A stretch of DNA of 64,000 nt from Ancylobacter sp. WKF20 (GTDB lineage Bacteria > Pseudomonadota > Alphaproteobacteria > Rhizobiales > Xanthobacteraceae), in the NCBI RefSeq assembly GCF_029760895.1, contig NZ_CP121679.1, positions 1,116,001-1,180,000 of the forward strand. Direction: 5' to 3'. A model generated the notes under the pieces. That model saw nothing but the letters and a program-made list of their open reading frames with translations. It made no database searches and was not told where the DNA came from. Shown here piece after piece: positions 33,807 through 43,310 of the stretch. Within the stretch, counting starts at the first letter, position 1, and each line of letters starts with the position of its first letter. The position numbers and the translations under genes are program-made.

Positions 33807-35318
33807 TCAGGCCGCCATCGAGGCGGTATACTGGCTGTAGATGCGGGCGTTCGCGGCGAGCACGTCGAGCGGGTTCACCATGTCGAGCGGCGCGTAGATG
33901 TCGACCCGGTTGGGGTTGTCGGCATTGCGCTGCACGTCGAGGTTGGCCACGAAGGCCTCCGCGTTTTCGAGCACGCCGGGCATCTCGCGATAGGTCGCCG
34001 CCATGGTGGCGCGGATGTCCGCTACCGTGGTGATCGCCAGCAGGTTGCCGGGATTGTCGTCGGCGATGGCCTTGCCGCCATGCTCCGCCTGCAGCCGCGC
34101 CCGGAAGCGGCGCAGCGCATACATGAGCTGCCCCATCTTCTGGATGTCGCGGAAGGTGGTTTCGACATTGCCCGCGCCGTCGGTGCGCTGCATGGTCACG
34201 ATCTTGTCGATCGTCACCGCACCATCCGTGCGCACGCCATAGGTCGAAAGGCCCGAGCCGATGAACGCGTCACGCGTCGCGTAATCGTTCATCCACTTGG
34301 TGCGGTCCCGCGGTGCCAGCACGCCCTCGACGACGAGGCCGGTCTGGTTGCGCGAAACATTGCCGAGTGCGCCATCCGAAAGCCAGGGCACCACGCGCGC
34401 CGCCAGCGCCGCCACCCACACCCAGGGCGGGGTCGCATCCCCACCGCCGGCGATGCGCGGCAGCAGGCTGATGTGGCGCGTGTCGTAACCGAGGCCGAAG
34501 GTGGTGAGGTTGGCGCTCGTGTCGGTCAGCGTGGTGAAGACATGGCCGTAGCTCTGCCGCAGCCAGGCCCAGCGGCCGGACACATCGGACAGCGCCGTGT
34601 TGTACCGGCCCATATTCGTCGCGTCGGCGAAGGGCGTCACCCACCAGTCAAACGGATCATCGCCCAGCGCCGCCAGCGCGGCCGAAAGGTTCGGCGTGCC
34701 GCTGCCCGCCGTGGGGGTGGCGACCGTCAGCAGGCCGGACAGCACATTGCCGGAGGCGAGCGCCGGGATGTTGATGTCCACCGTGTTGAAGATCGCGCCG
34801 GTATGGCGGGCCGTCAGCGTCACCACATTGGTCGCCGCCGCCGCCGTGAAGGGCAGAGCGGATTTGGTGAGCGGGTCCTGATAGGCGTTGATCAGCGCCG
34901 CCAGCGTGGTCGCGACCGCCGCCGCCGAATCCCCGGCGCCGATCGTGATGTCGATGCCCGCGCCGGCGATCTCGATCGCGCCATAGCCGCCATTCGCCGG
35001 CACGGTGCCGACGGTGAGCGTGCGCACCTCGGCCGTGCCCGTGGCGGGCACCGCGATCAGCCAGATGTCCTGCGCCGGCGCATTGCGGCGCGCGGCGATC
35101 ACCATCTCGGCCAGCATCGAGCCCTTGCCCGCCTGCGCGATGGCGTCGGTCACGCTGTTGCAGCGCGTCGGCACATTGTCCGCGAGGGGCGCGCCGCTGT
35201 TCTTGTGGCCCATGAGCACGAGCCGCGACACGCTTTCGAACTGCCCGCCCGAGTTGACCTCGAAGGCGATGATCGGCGCCCGGATATTCCCGGGAATGTA
35301 ATTGAAGCCAATGGCCAT
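33807..35318 (-). CDS. Tail sheath protein (Mu gpL-like)
   Basis: This 503-residue sheath subunit has the conserved start AIGFNYIPGNIRAPIIAFEV and the GHKNSGAPLADNVP segment. The C-terminal domain includes VDGALGNVSRNQTGLVV-like beta strands and DAFIGSGLSTYGVRTDGAVTID. Contractile sheaths of this family are shared by Mu and many alphaproteobacterial prophages. It proves that the tail is contractile (myovirus-like). DUF2635 lies immediately upstream. Confidence 0.92.
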   Translation of the reverse strand: MAIGFNYIPGNIRAPIIAFEVNSGGQFESVSRLVLMGHKNSGAPLADNVPTRCNSVTDAIAQAGKGSMLAEMVIAARRNAPAQDIWLIAVPATGTAEVRTLTVGTVPANGGYGAIEIAGAGIDITIGAGDSAAAVATTLAALINAYQDPLTKSALPFTAAAATNVVTLTARHTGAIFNTVDINIPALASGNVLSGLLTVATPTAGSGTPNLSAALAALGDDPFDWWVTPFADATNMGRYNTALSDVSGRWAWLRQSYGHVFTTLTDTSANLTTFGLGYDTRHISLLPRIAGGGDATPPWVWVAALAARVVPWLSDGALGNVSRNQTGLVVEGVLAPRDRTKWMNDYATRDAFIGSGLSTYGVRTDGAVTIDKIVTMQRTDGAGNVETTFRDIQKMGQLMYALRRFRARLQAEHGGKAIADDNPGNLLAITTVADIRATMAATYREMPGVLENAEAFVANLDVQRNADNPNRVDIYAPLDMVNPLDVLAANARIYSQYTASMAA

Positions 35319-35542
35319 CAGCTGGTCCCTTCGCGGCTGGCGGAAGCCTTGCCCGTCTTTTCGGCCACCGGGGCCGCGGGCATCTCATCGGTCACCGGCA
35401 CCAGGTCGCCGTCGGCGATCAGGCGCAGGTAGTAGGGGTTCAGCTCGTTTACGCTGGTGCCCTCGCCGTCCTCGGGCACCTGCTGCCCCGGCCGGTCAGG
35501 CATGGGGATGTGAGCCCCCGTCTTGGCGCGGTAGCGCGTCAT
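35318..35542 (-). CDS. DUF2635 (Mu gp38-like) tail protein
   Basis: This small protein (74 aa) has KTGAHIPMPDRPGQQVPEDGEG and NPYYLRLIADGDLVPV, which are the DUF2635 signatures. It always precedes the sheath gene in Mu-like tails. Stop and start with the sheath gene overlap by 1 base. Confidence 0.85.
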   Translation of the reverse strand: MTRYRAKTGAHIPMPDRPGQQVPEDGEGTSVNELNPYYLRLIADGDLVPVTDEMPAAPVAEKTGKASASREGTS

Positions 35543-35570
35543 GGTCTGCCTCGTGTGGATAGGGAGTGGA

Positions 35571-36326
35571 TCAGTCAGGCGTCGATTCGGGCGACCGGAT
35601 CACCGGCACACCGTTCACGCTGGCCATCAGGTCGAGGCCCTCAAGGGCGTCCCGGCTGGTGGCGAGGAAGGCGGCACCGAGCTCGGCGAGCTTGGCCTTG
35701 GCGTAGGAGCCTTCAGGGAGATCCGCCGCGACCGAGCGCAGCGGCTCCGGCAGGCCGGGGGCGTCGGTGAACTTATCGTCGGCGATCTCGCAGGAGACCA
35801 GCATAAGATAGCGCAGCCAGCGGCGGCTCAGCTGCGGCAGCGAGAATGCCTCAAGCTCGATGCTTTGCACCGCCTTCATCACCCTGCGGACAGCCACAGC
35901 CTCGGGCCCCCGCACGATCACCTTGCGCACCTGCGCCGTCAGCGCCTCCAGCACCAGGCGCTGACGCGGGTCGCTATCGACAAGCGCCATCGTCGCCAGA
36001 TTGCCGTTCTCCTGCCGGACTGCGTCTCCGTCCGGATCTCGCGCGATCTCGGCCAGTTCGGTGACAATCACCAGCGTGCAGGTCGGGTTGCCGCGCACGG
36101 AGGGCGCCGCATCGCCCCGCCGCTCCACCCGCACATCCTCGACGTAGACCGAGATGCAGGGCGTGAACGGGCGGCCGTCATCAAGTTCGTCCACCAGGAT
36201 CTGCCGGCTGTCGAACACCCGGTGTTCGGCCAGCGTTGGGAAGGTGGCGCCTTCCTCGCCGCGCACAGCGGCGGTTGGGCGCAGGGCCTCGATCACGGCG
36301 AGGCGCAGGGCGGCGGCGGCGAGCAT
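35571..36326 (-). CDS. Tail terminator/completion protein (putative)
   Basis: This 251-residue protein is encoded between the head-tail joining gene and DUF2635, where tail completion proteins are found. The N-terminal segment (LAVIEALRPTAAV, TFPTLAEHRVFDS, PCISVYVEDVRVERRG) resembles tail terminators. The C-terminus is unrecognised. Function is inferred from position. Confidence 0.65.
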   Translation of the reverse strand: MLAAAALRLAVIEALRPTAAVRGEEGATFPTLAEHRVFDSRQILVDELDDGRPFTPCISVYVEDVRVERRGDAAPSVRGNPTCTLVIVTELAEIARDPDGDAVRQENGNLATMALVDSDPRQRLVLEALTAQVRKVIVRGPEAVAVRRVMKAVQSIELEAFSLPQLSRRWLRYLMLVSCEIADDKFTDAPGLPEPLRSVAADLPEGSYAKAKLAELGAAFLATSRDALEGLDLMASVNGVPVIRSPESTPD

Positions 36327-36721
36327 CAGGCAGATATCCTGTTGAGCCAGAGCACGGCGCGGCCGGAGCCGTCCGTCTCGGGCGCCGCGACCAGCTGATA
36401 GAGCGCCGACTCCGTCCGCAGGCGGTCATCCTGCTTCGGTGTCCACGGCCACCCGGTCGTCAGCGCCGTCACACACACACGGCTCACCTGCCGCCGGCTG
36501 CGCTCATCCGCCCCGCCCGAACGGCTGCCGGCGAAGGCATTGAGCTCCGGCGCCGTATCGAGCGAACCGTGGAAGGAAAAGCCGGGCCGCGTAGGGTCCG
36601 GCTCAAGGGCGGCGTTCACATCGAGGCCCGGCTTTCGCATGGGCACGACGGTGAACGCCACCGTGTCGAAATACGCCGCGCAGGCCGTATCCACGCGGAC
36701 CAGCGCGTCATCCCAACTCAT
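36326..36721 (-). CDS. Head-tail joining protein (lambda gpFII-like position)
   Basis: This 131-residue protein starts MSWDDALVRVDTACAAYFDT and has FTVVPMRKPGLDVNAALEPD and an arginine-rich middle. It lies directly after the major capsid gene, the place of lambda gpFII or stopper proteins. Its stop overlaps the start of the next gene by 1 base. The family is not certain. Confidence 0.6.
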   Translation of the reverse strand: MSWDDALVRVDTACAAYFDTVAFTVVPMRKPGLDVNAALEPDPTRPGFSFHGSLDTAPELNAFAGSRSGGADERSRRQVSRVCVTALTTGWPWTPKQDDRLRTESALYQLVAAPETDGSGRAVLWLNRISA

Positions 36722-36731
36722 GGTCGCGCGG

Positions 36732-37787
36732 TCAGGTGCGCTTGCCGGGGATCAGCACCTGCGGGCGCAGGCAAAGCTGCAGAGCATTCATCTGCCCGTC
36801 CAGCTTGTAGCCCTTATTGTCCTCACTCGGCCGAGGGGTGGGCATGATGAGGCGCTGGCCCATCTGGTTCACACCGCCATCGATCTCGGGGTTGAGGTCG
36901 CTGGGGCCATAGAACGACTTGAACAGGCCCGGCACCCCGAGCGGGAGGATCTGGCACTTGTCGGTGCCGATGAAGCCGGTGGACCCAACCGACCCGCGAT
37001 AATTCTCCCAGACGATGCCGCCGAACTCGAAGATCGGGTACGTGCCCCGATTCGGCGCGATGTAGCCCTCGCGCAGGATCTGCGCCTCGCTCCAGCCCTT
37101 GAAGGTCTCGCGGACCTCCGGGTGAGCCAGCAGGTCGTCAAAGAAGGCGTCGCCGCAGAAGGCGTGCGCACCGGAGAACGGGATGCCGCCGAGGGCGTCC
37201 TGCAGCTGGCGCACGACGCCCGCGCATTTCTTGCGCAGGACGCCGCCGACCGGGCTGTTGTTGTCCAGGTCGAAGTCGATCTCGGTCGCCTGCGTCACCC
37301 CGAATTCGGTGAACAGGTTGAGGTCCGCGTCGGCCGAGCCGGTCGGATAGACGACGATTCCCTTCACGGCGCCCATGCGGGCATATTCCTCGGTGACGCC
37401 GAAGCTGTTCACCATGGTCCGCTGCCGGAGGGCAATCTTGTTGGCCATCGTTTCGCGCGCACGGTCGGTGCCGAAGGCGATGACGTTCTGGATCTCCTCC
37501 GCCGTGATCTTGTCGTTGATCTCGAAATGCGGGATCGAGAAGTTGCGCTGGTTCGCCTTTTCCTTGTCGATCGTCACACCCGGCGCGCCGCGCGGCGTGG
37601 AGGGCACCAGCACAAGAATCTCGCCCTTCTTGGCGACGGCAATGGTCGTGGTGTCGACCGGCTCTGCTTCGAACAGGCCAAGCTCGCCGAGGCGGCCCGG
37701 CTTGTAGGCGACTTCGTTGATCGCATCGGTGAGCGTCGTCGCCGAGAAGGCGGGATCGCGGCCGAAAATGTCGGCGATGACCGTCAT
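36732..37787 (-). CDS. Major capsid protein (lambda gpE family)
   Basis: This 351-residue coat protein has DIFGRDPAFSATTLTDAINEV, VAKKGEILVLVPSTPRGAP and HFEINDKITAEEIQNVIAFG, characteristic of the lambda gpE-type capsid family. It is preceded by decoration protein and protease genes. The lambda-type head genes contrast with the Mu-like tail. Confidence 0.92.
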   Translation of the reverse strand: MTVIADIFGRDPAFSATTLTDAINEVAYKPGRLGELGLFEAEPVDTTTIAVAKKGEILVLVPSTPRGAPGVTIDKEKANQRNFSIPHFEINDKITAEEIQNVIAFGTDRARETMANKIALRQRTMVNSFGVTEEYARMGAVKGIVVYPTGSADADLNLFTEFGVTQATEIDFDLDNNSPVGGVLRKKCAGVVRQLQDALGGIPFSGAHAFCGDAFFDDLLAHPEVRETFKGWSEAQILREGYIAPNRGTYPIFEFGGIVWENYRGSVGSTGFIGTDKCQILPLGVPGLFKSFYGPSDLNPEIDGGVNQMGQRLIMPTPRPSEDNKGYKLDGQMNALQLCLRPQVLIPGKRT

Positions 37788-37875
37788 GTGTCATGCTCCT
37801 GAGAGCCCCGACCGTCCGGCGGGGTGGATGGGTGCGGCCGGACGGCCGGCGATGGGATGAAGCGTTCCGCTGGGC

Positions 37876-38253
37876 TCAGCGGACGATGATGCCGACAGCG
37901 GCGAGCTGCGTGGCCTTGGCCGCCTTCTTGGTGTCGTCGTTGACCGTGGAGTCGTAGGCGAGGATCTTGCCGTTGACCTCGGTGGAACGGGTGATCGCCG
38001 CCACCTTCACATCGGCCGAGGTGGCGTCGACATAGGCGACGTTGAGCGCGACAGCGGTCTGGGAGCCGTCCGAGCCCGTGGCAGGGGAGGGCACGTACTT
38101 TCCGCTGGCGGTCACCTTGCCGAGCGCGGTGCCGGGCTGAACCTTGCCGGCGCCGGAAGCGATGACGATGGTATCGCGCGAGAAATTCCCGCCGCCATTG
38201 ACTTCGTTGAGGATGAATTCCCCGTCGCGACGGGGCTCGGTGAGAACAGTCAT
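37876..38253 (-). CDS. Head decoration protein (lambda gpD family)
   Basis: This 125-residue decoration protein stabilises the expanded capsid. RDGEFILNEVNGGGNFSRD and ASGAGKVQPGTALGKVTASG are typical of the gpD family. It lies between the protease/scaffold gene and the capsid gene in the lambda order. Confidence 0.87.
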   Translation of the reverse strand: MTVLTEPRRDGEFILNEVNGGGNFSRDTIVIASGAGKVQPGTALGKVTASGKYVPSPATGSDGSQTAVALNVAYVDATSADVKVAAITRSTEVNGKILAYDSTVNDDTKKAAKATQLAAVGIIVR

Positions 38254-38287
38254 GGGGTTTCTCCGTCGAAAGGGGAGAGGTGGGGGA

Positions 38288-38644
38288 TCAGCGGCGGGCG
38301 TTCAGCCGCTGGTGCACGGCCTTGACAGGGTTGTCGTCACGCCGGTCCTGCCCGCCGCCAGTGAGGCCGGCCGCGAGGGTGCGGGAGCGCTCGTAAGTCC
38401 GGGCGTCGGGCAGATCCTGGTCCACGGACGCAGTCGCGCCAGCGGCGAGGATCTTCTTGGCCGCCTCAGCGGTGACACCCGCCTCGCAGAGTTCGCGGGC
38501 CTGCGCCTCGCGATCCTTCGCCTCGGGCAGCGCCATGATGGCGTCGCGACGCTCGCGATCGCCCTTCTCGGCCTTCATTTGCGCAAGCTCGTCGCGCAGG
38601 CGCTGGAGTTCGGCAGCGTCAGCGCCGCCGGTCTGTTCCGTCAT
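38288..38644 (-). CDS. Internal scaffold protein (Nu3-like), in-frame start within the protease gene
   Basis: ATG 38644 has AGGAGA 7 bases upstream, inside the protease gene and in the same frame. The 118-residue product (MTEQTGGADAAELQRLRDEL, EAKDREAQARELCEAG, an arginine-rich end) is helical and charged like scaffolds. Lambda C/Nu3 uses the same arrangement. Independent translation is inferred from the strong ribosome site. Confidence 0.66.
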   Translation of the reverse strand: MTEQTGGADAAELQRLRDELAQMKAEKGDRERRDAIMALPEAKDREAQARELCEAGVTAEAAKKILAAGATASVDQDLPDARTYERSRTLAAGLTGGGQDRRDDNPVKAVHQRLNARR

Positions 38645-39313
38645 GGAAATCTCCTGAGGTTGACGGGGAGGGGCGGTCGGCGCCGCCGTGGCACGGGCCT
38701 CGAAAGCCCATTTCTTCCGCTTCGCCAGCGCCACCAGCTTGGCCGGGGCCTGCTTGAACCCGCGATAGTCGAAGGCGGCCACCGGCTCCGCCCGCCGTTC
38801 CGTGGTCGCGTCGGCGAAGCCCTCGGTCACCGCCTGCTCCGGCGTGAGCCAGGTCTCGCGCTTCATGATCTCGCGGCATTCAGCCTCGGTCTTGCCGGAC
38901 TTGTCGGCGTAGACCCGGGCATAGGCGGTCGCGAGCGCCTCGAGCTGCTCGACCGTCTTCTGGTGCTCCGCCGAAGTGCCCCACGTCATGCCGCTGGGAT
39001 CGTGGATCATCATGATGGCGCCGGCCGACATGGTGACGGTGGCGCCCGCCATGGCGATGAGCGAGGCCGCCGAGGCCGCGATGCCCTCGACGATGATGTC
39101 GGTGGTGCCCGGCCGCGCCGCGAGCAGGGCGTGGATCGCGGCCCCCTCGGTGGCGATGCCGCCCGCCGAGTTGAGATAGACCTCCAGCGGCTCATCCGGT
39201 CCGATGCCGGACAAAGCGAGCACCACGTCTCCCGAGGTAAAGCCGTCCTCGAAGTAATAGTCGCCGACATAGCCGGAAAGCCGCAGCTTCCCGCCATCCA
39301 GAATGGCCGACAT
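38288..39313 (-). CDS. ClpP/S49-type head maturation protease with scaffold-like C-terminus (lambda gpC-like)
   Basis: This 341-residue prohead protease has a ClpP/crotonase-type serine protease domain covering residues 1-200. The nucleophile Ser lies in GIAASAASLIAMAG and the His in IMMIHDPSG; VYLNSAGGIATEGAAIH is the oxyanion region. After a proline-rich linker, the C-terminal 118 residues are coiled-coil scaffold sequence that can also be made alone from an internal ATG. It is next to the portal and gpW genes. Confidence 0.88.
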   Translation of the reverse strand: MSAILDGGKLRLSGYVGDYYFEDGFTSGDVVLALSGIGPDEPLEVYLNSAGGIATEGAAIHALLAARPGTTDIIVEGIAASAASLIAMAGATVTMSAGAIMMIHDPSGMTWGTSAEHQKTVEQLEALATAYARVYADKSGKTEAECREIMKRETWLTPEQAVTEGFADATTERRAEPVAAFDYRGFKQAPAKLVALAKRKKWAFEARATAAPTAPPRQPQEISMTEQTGGADAAELQRLRDELAQMKAEKGDRERRDAIMALPEAKDREAQARELCEAGVTAEAAKKILAAGATASVDQDLPDARTYERSRTLAAGLTGGGQDRRDDNPVKAVHQRLNARR

Positions 39314-39322
39314 GATCGATCC

Positions 39323-39598
39323 TCAGTAGGGGCGCGTGACGCGACCAGCCAGAGCGAAGCGCGTGCGCTTTCCGTTCCTCGCGTCGCAGGCCCGCGCCAG
39401 CGAGCGCAGCTCGGCCTCAAGCGCCGGCATGTTGCTCGGCCCGAAGCGGGTGCGTCGGTTGGTGAGCGGCGAGCGAACCTCGATTTCCTCGGTCCGCTCG
39501 CCCGAGAGCAGCTTCAGCTTCACCGCATAGAGCGCGGTGTACAGCGCGCACGGGTCATCAATATCGATGACCGCGCCGTCGATTCCGACCGTGCTCAT
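39323..39598 (-). CDS. Head-tail connector gpW-like protein
   Basis: This 91-residue gpW-type head-tail joining protein has DDPCALYTALYAVKLKLLSG, LTNRRTRFGPSNMPALEAEL and RTRFALAGRVTRPY. ATG 39598 overlaps the portal gene's stop (ATGA), so the longer frame upstream belongs to the portal gene in another frame. It stabilises packaged DNA and offers the site for the tail. Confidence 0.85.
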   Translation of the reverse strand: MSTVGIDGAVIDIDDPCALYTALYAVKLKLLSGERTEEIEVRSPLTNRRTRFGPSNMPALEAELRSLARACDARNGKRTRFALAGRVTRPY

Positions 39599-41280
39599 TG
39601 TGCCGGCTCCCGCAGCCCGTCCGCCGCACCGCCATTCGGCCCGGCGCCGCCACTCATCGCCTGGTAGGGGTTGGGCAGGCCGAGATCCTTCAGGCGCTGC
39701 ACCTCGCGCGCCTGCTGCTCGATCTCCTGCTCCCAATCCTTGCCGTCGGCGCCATACTCCGCCGCAAGCGTGGTGAGGCCCTTCTCCAGCTTCACCTTCG
39801 AGGTCAGCGCATCCTTGTAGGCATCGGCGCTCGGCTTCGACGGCCCCTGCCACACGGCGGCGCACACCGCCTCGCGGTTTGCCCGGAAGGCGCGATAGCC
39901 GCCTTTGAACGGTGTGAGCCCGGAGGCGATCCGCTCGTCGAGCCAGCACATGAACACGCCGCGCGCCAGAGGCAGGACGATGCGGCCGCGGCGGCGAACG
40001 GCGATGGGCCAGATGGTCGCCCCACCCATGCGCTCGGAAGTGTAGGTCGCCCCCTCGTGATCGCCGGTATAGCTCTCATAGGTCAGGCCGAGGCAGCGGG
40101 CGATTTCCATCTGCATGTTCTTGTTGAACGGCAGATAGTTGTCGCCGGGCACATCGGGCGTATGGAACTCGAATTTCTCGCCCGGCCCCAGATGACCGAT
40201 CCGACTGCCATTGGTTAGACCGACACTACCTTCCTTGGCTCCCTCCATGCGTACATGCCAGATATCGACCATGTCCTGGCACAACCCGCCGAGATAATTC
40301 CGCCAATCCTCGTCCGTGCCTGGAAAGCTCGACGGCATGGGCGTTTCGCCGATCGTCTGGATGGCCTCGAAAGCCTGCAGACTCTGCTCCGGGCTGGTGA
40401 TCGTCGCGGCCAGATTTTCGGCGATCAGTGCCTTGGCAAGTGTCGAGTCTGCCAGTTGGTCCCTCTGCGCGACCGTTTTCATCACCGGGGTAAGCGGGCT
40501 GATGCCGCGCGGACTATCGGGATTCACGCCGCGATCCATCACATGGATGACCTGCGGCAGGCCTGCCCCGTCGAACGCCGCGATGTCGCGCTCGCTGTCC
40601 ATCCCGCGCTCGCGCTCCTTGAAGCGATAGCGGATCGGTCGGTTGTTCTCGTCGTGGAAAATGCCCTGATACAGACGGTCGAACTCATTGGTCGTGCGCA
40701 CCAGGCGATGCGGCGCCACCAAGCTGAACTTCGTGCCGGTCGTGACACCATAGGCCGCGCGCTGCACCGGCGTCAGAAACGACGACACCAGCAGCGCCTC
40801 GCCACCGGAGAGGTAGTGGCGGAAGGCGCCATCCAGCATCTCCATCAGCGTGGCCTTGCCGGCGAGATCGCATTCGCGCGGGTTCCCAGCGTAGCGATAG
40901 AAATCGCCCTCGACCATGGAGCACCAGTCGGTGGCCTCCTTGTCGTCGTACCCAAACCGCGACAGGTCCGAGCGTAGATTCAGTGTCATCTCGACGCCGA
41001 CCGTGTCGACGATCAGCTGGTCGACGGCACCGGCGATCCACCCGCTGTTCTGCATGAAGTCGAGCGCAAGCGCATAAGCACGCTCGCCGGCCTCATAAAC
41101 GTCCCGCCACCCGTCCCGCGTCACCGCGCGGCGCATGGAGAGAACGCCCGCCCCACCGTCGCGCAGATAGCGCGCCTGCGGCCGGATGGCCGGGGCAGGG
41201 AGGGAGGTCGGGCGCGAGACGGCGGGGGAACCCCAGCCGACGGCGCGCCGAACCAGTTCCGCAACTCCGACCATGTGCAA
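39595..41280 (-). CDS. Portal protein (lambda gpB family)
   Basis: This 561-residue portal protein forms the dodecamer through which DNA enters. MQNSGWIAGAVDQLIVDTVG, EWCSMVEGDF-like DWCSMVEGDFYRYAG, ISPLTPVMKTVAQRDQLADS and MNGGATIWPIAVRRRGR-like sequence are characteristic of the lambda-type portal family. The gene ends overlapping gpW. It lies 11 bp downstream of the terminase gene. Confidence 0.9.
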   Translation of the reverse strand: MHMVGVAELVRRAVGWGSPAVSRPTSLPAPAIRPQARYLRDGGAGVLSMRRAVTRDGWRDVYEAGERAYALALDFMQNSGWIAGAVDQLIVDTVGVEMTLNLRSDLSRFGYDDKEATDWCSMVEGDFYRYAGNPRECDLAGKATLMEMLDGAFRHYLSGGEALLVSSFLTPVQRAAYGVTTGTKFSLVAPHRLVRTTNEFDRLYQGIFHDENNRPIRYRFKERERGMDSERDIAAFDGAGLPQVIHVMDRGVNPDSPRGISPLTPVMKTVAQRDQLADSTLAKALIAENLAATITSPEQSLQAFEAIQTIGETPMPSSFPGTDEDWRNYLGGLCQDMVDIWHVRMEGAKEGSVGLTNGSRIGHLGPGEKFEFHTPDVPGDNYLPFNKNMQMEIARCLGLTYESYTGDHEGATYTSERMGGATIWPIAVRRRGRIVLPLARGVFMCWLDERIASGLTPFKGGYRAFRANREAVCAAVWQGPSKPSADAYKDALTSKVKLEKGLTTLAAEYGADGKDWEQEIEQQAREVQRLKDLGLPNPYQAMSGGAGPNGGAADGLREPAQ

Positions 41281-41291
41281 GCCCTGTCATT

Positions 41292-43310
41292 CTAGCGTTT
41301 CCAGCCCGTGGGCCGGTAGCGTGCCTTCGGCGCGGCCTGGGCCAGCGGAGCAGATGCCGGGGCTGCTTCGGGTGCCGAGGGGGCTGCCCCCGCCGCCTGC
41401 CGCACCGTCTCGCCCGCGAACAGATCGGAAGTCGCCGCCACGGCATACCGGGCGCGCAGAGCCGCCCAGCCATCGCGGGTCAGCCGGGAGATGCCCAGCA
41501 GCTCCGCCATCGCCATCGCGTAGACACGCGCGTCGAGCAGATGGTTATCCTTGCGGATCTTCTTCCATTCCTCATGGAAGCGGCCCTTGACCAGCTTCTG
41601 GTCGAAATACTCTGCCGTGATCTGCTTGAAATACTCTTCGCCCAAGCCCTGATGGAAGTGGCAATAGCCCGGCGGGTCCACCTCCGCACCGCCCGCGAGG
41701 CCGACGCGGTGCAGGTTGCCGTAGAACTCACCCTTCAGCGACCAGGTGCCGACCGGCCAGACCTTGCCGCCCCGCAGTTTCTGCGGCTTGCCGTTCTTCT
41801 TGACCGACTTGTTCGTCGGCTGCCCGATCGCCGGCACGCCGCGCCCGGTCTGTCCTTTGATCGCGTAGGCATTGGGGTGGCGCCGGCACCATTCGATCAC
41901 CTGCGTGGTGCGGTTGCCGTCGCCGGCATCCACCCCCATCGCCTCGACCCGGCGCATATTGCAATGCGCATCCGGCCAGAGCTTCTGGTGCAGATCGTCG
42001 AGCGCCGCCCAGGCGCCAGTTTTCGGGTCGTCGGTTGAGCCTGCGAGAAACCCGGCCTCGACGTCCCAGCTTTGCCGGTCCTCCCCAAACGCGACGAACT
42101 CGTACCAGAGGCCATCGCCCTGCACGTCAACGCCCGCCACGAAGATGAGCCCATCCGCCGGGATCACCCCCGGCGCATAGGCTTCACGGCGTTCCATCAG
42201 CCGCTGGTGGTCGGGCGCGTTGCCGCGCATCGCGAAGGGCAGGGCGAGGGTCAGGTTGGTGTAGCCCTTGACGCCCGGCTCGCCCTTCTTCTCGGCCTCC
42301 AGCTTGTCGTTGGCGATGGCCTCATAGCTCATCATCAGCGAGATAAACGCGTCGATGTGAAAGCCGGGGTGAAGGTCCGGCCCCTCGCGCGTGGCGATGT
42401 AGCGTCCCCCGCGAACAGCCGCGACTCGCTCCATTTCGCTAATCGGGTGCCCGCAGTTGGGGCACACATAGTAGCTCTTGTGCGGGTGCTTCCGGTCGAT
42501 ATGGAAGCCGCCCTCATGCTGCACGAACTCGAAGTTATCCTCCGGCGGGCATTCCGGGCAGCGAATGTGCCAGAACCGCTGGTCTGAGCGGCGGAAGCTG
42601 CGGTCAATCCGGCAATGCCCGGGGGCTTCGCCGAGCTCGTCGCCACTGTCGATTTCCGGCGTCGAGATTTCGAGGATCTTGTAGGATTTCTGCCGGCGGA
42701 AAGCCGTGAAGCGGCCGAAAAACAGGCTTTCGGGGTCGTCGCCGTTCGCCGTCTCGCTCCACTTCGACAGTTCATCCTTCACGCCATAGCGGCAGGTGTG
42801 CATCGACAGCGCCATCGCCACATTCGCATTGGCGAGGGTGATATAGCCGCCGGCGAACCGCTTCTCGTAGACCGTGGAGCCCGCCCCCGAGCGGGCAACC
42901 GACGGCAAGATGATCCGCTTTTCCGTCTTCTTCTGCCAGGCGTCGATCAGCGGCTGCAGCTTCTTGCCGTTGATGTCCTGCAGGGCGTCGATGCCCGGCA
43001 CGCCATAGATGATGTTGTCCGGCGCCACGTCGGCGAGATAGAGGCACCAGGCGAGGCCGAGGATCGAGGCGCCGGTCTGCTGTCCCTTGCGGATCGTGAT
43101 GAGATTGCACGGGTGCTCAATGGAGAGGCATTGCGCCGGCTCGACCAGATAAGGCGCATCCGCCGCCGACCAGAGTTCGCCCTTCTTCTCACCGTCGACC
43201 AGCACGATGTTCCGCGCCAGCCACTGCACGAACGGCACCGGCGGCTGCGGCCGTATCGCAGCCGCCAGCCGGCTGGCGACCAGATGCAGCGCGCCCGCAT
43301 GGACCGTCAT
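41292..43310 (-). CDS. Terminase large subunit (GpA type)
   Basis: This 672-residue packaging ATPase/nuclease has RKGQQTGASILGLAWCLYLAD as the Walker A-like region and the GpA signatures YYVCPNCGHPISEMERVAAV (zinc ribbon) and FIAGVDVQGDGLWYEFVAFG-like VAGVDVQGDGLWYEFVAFG in the nuclease domain. It cuts concatemers at cos and pumps DNA into proheads. It overlaps the small subunit's stop by 4 bp. Confidence 0.92.
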   Translation of the reverse strand: MTVHAGALHLVASRLAAAIRPQPPVPFVQWLARNIVLVDGEKKGELWSAADAPYLVEPAQCLSIEHPCNLITIRKGQQTGASILGLAWCLYLADVAPDNIIYGVPGIDALQDINGKKLQPLIDAWQKKTEKRIILPSVARSGAGSTVYEKRFAGGYITLANANVAMALSMHTCRYGVKDELSKWSETANGDDPESLFFGRFTAFRRQKSYKILEISTPEIDSGDELGEAPGHCRIDRSFRRSDQRFWHIRCPECPPEDNFEFVQHEGGFHIDRKHPHKSYYVCPNCGHPISEMERVAAVRGGRYIATREGPDLHPGFHIDAFISLMMSYEAIANDKLEAEKKGEPGVKGYTNLTLALPFAMRGNAPDHQRLMERREAYAPGVIPADGLIFVAGVDVQGDGLWYEFVAFGEDRQSWDVEAGFLAGSTDDPKTGAWAALDDLHQKLWPDAHCNMRRVEAMGVDAGDGNRTTQVIEWCRRHPNAYAIKGQTGRGVPAIGQPTNKSVKKNGKPQKLRGGKVWPVGTWSLKGEFYGNLHRVGLAGGAEVDPPGYCHFHQGLGEEYFKQITAEYFDQKLVKGRFHEEWKKIRKDNHLLDARVYAMAMAELLGISRLTRDGWAALRARYAVAATSDLFAGETVRQAAGAAPSAPEAAPASAPLAQAAPKARYRPTGWKR

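Noticed and set aside
33525..35432. Long plus-strand open frame opposite the sheath and tube genes
   Set aside because: Arginine/histidine-rich antisense translation typical of GC-rich shadows; the minus-strand sheath is clear.
38144..39667. Plus-strand open frame opposite protease and gpW
   Set aside because: Shadow of the conserved head genes on the minus strand.
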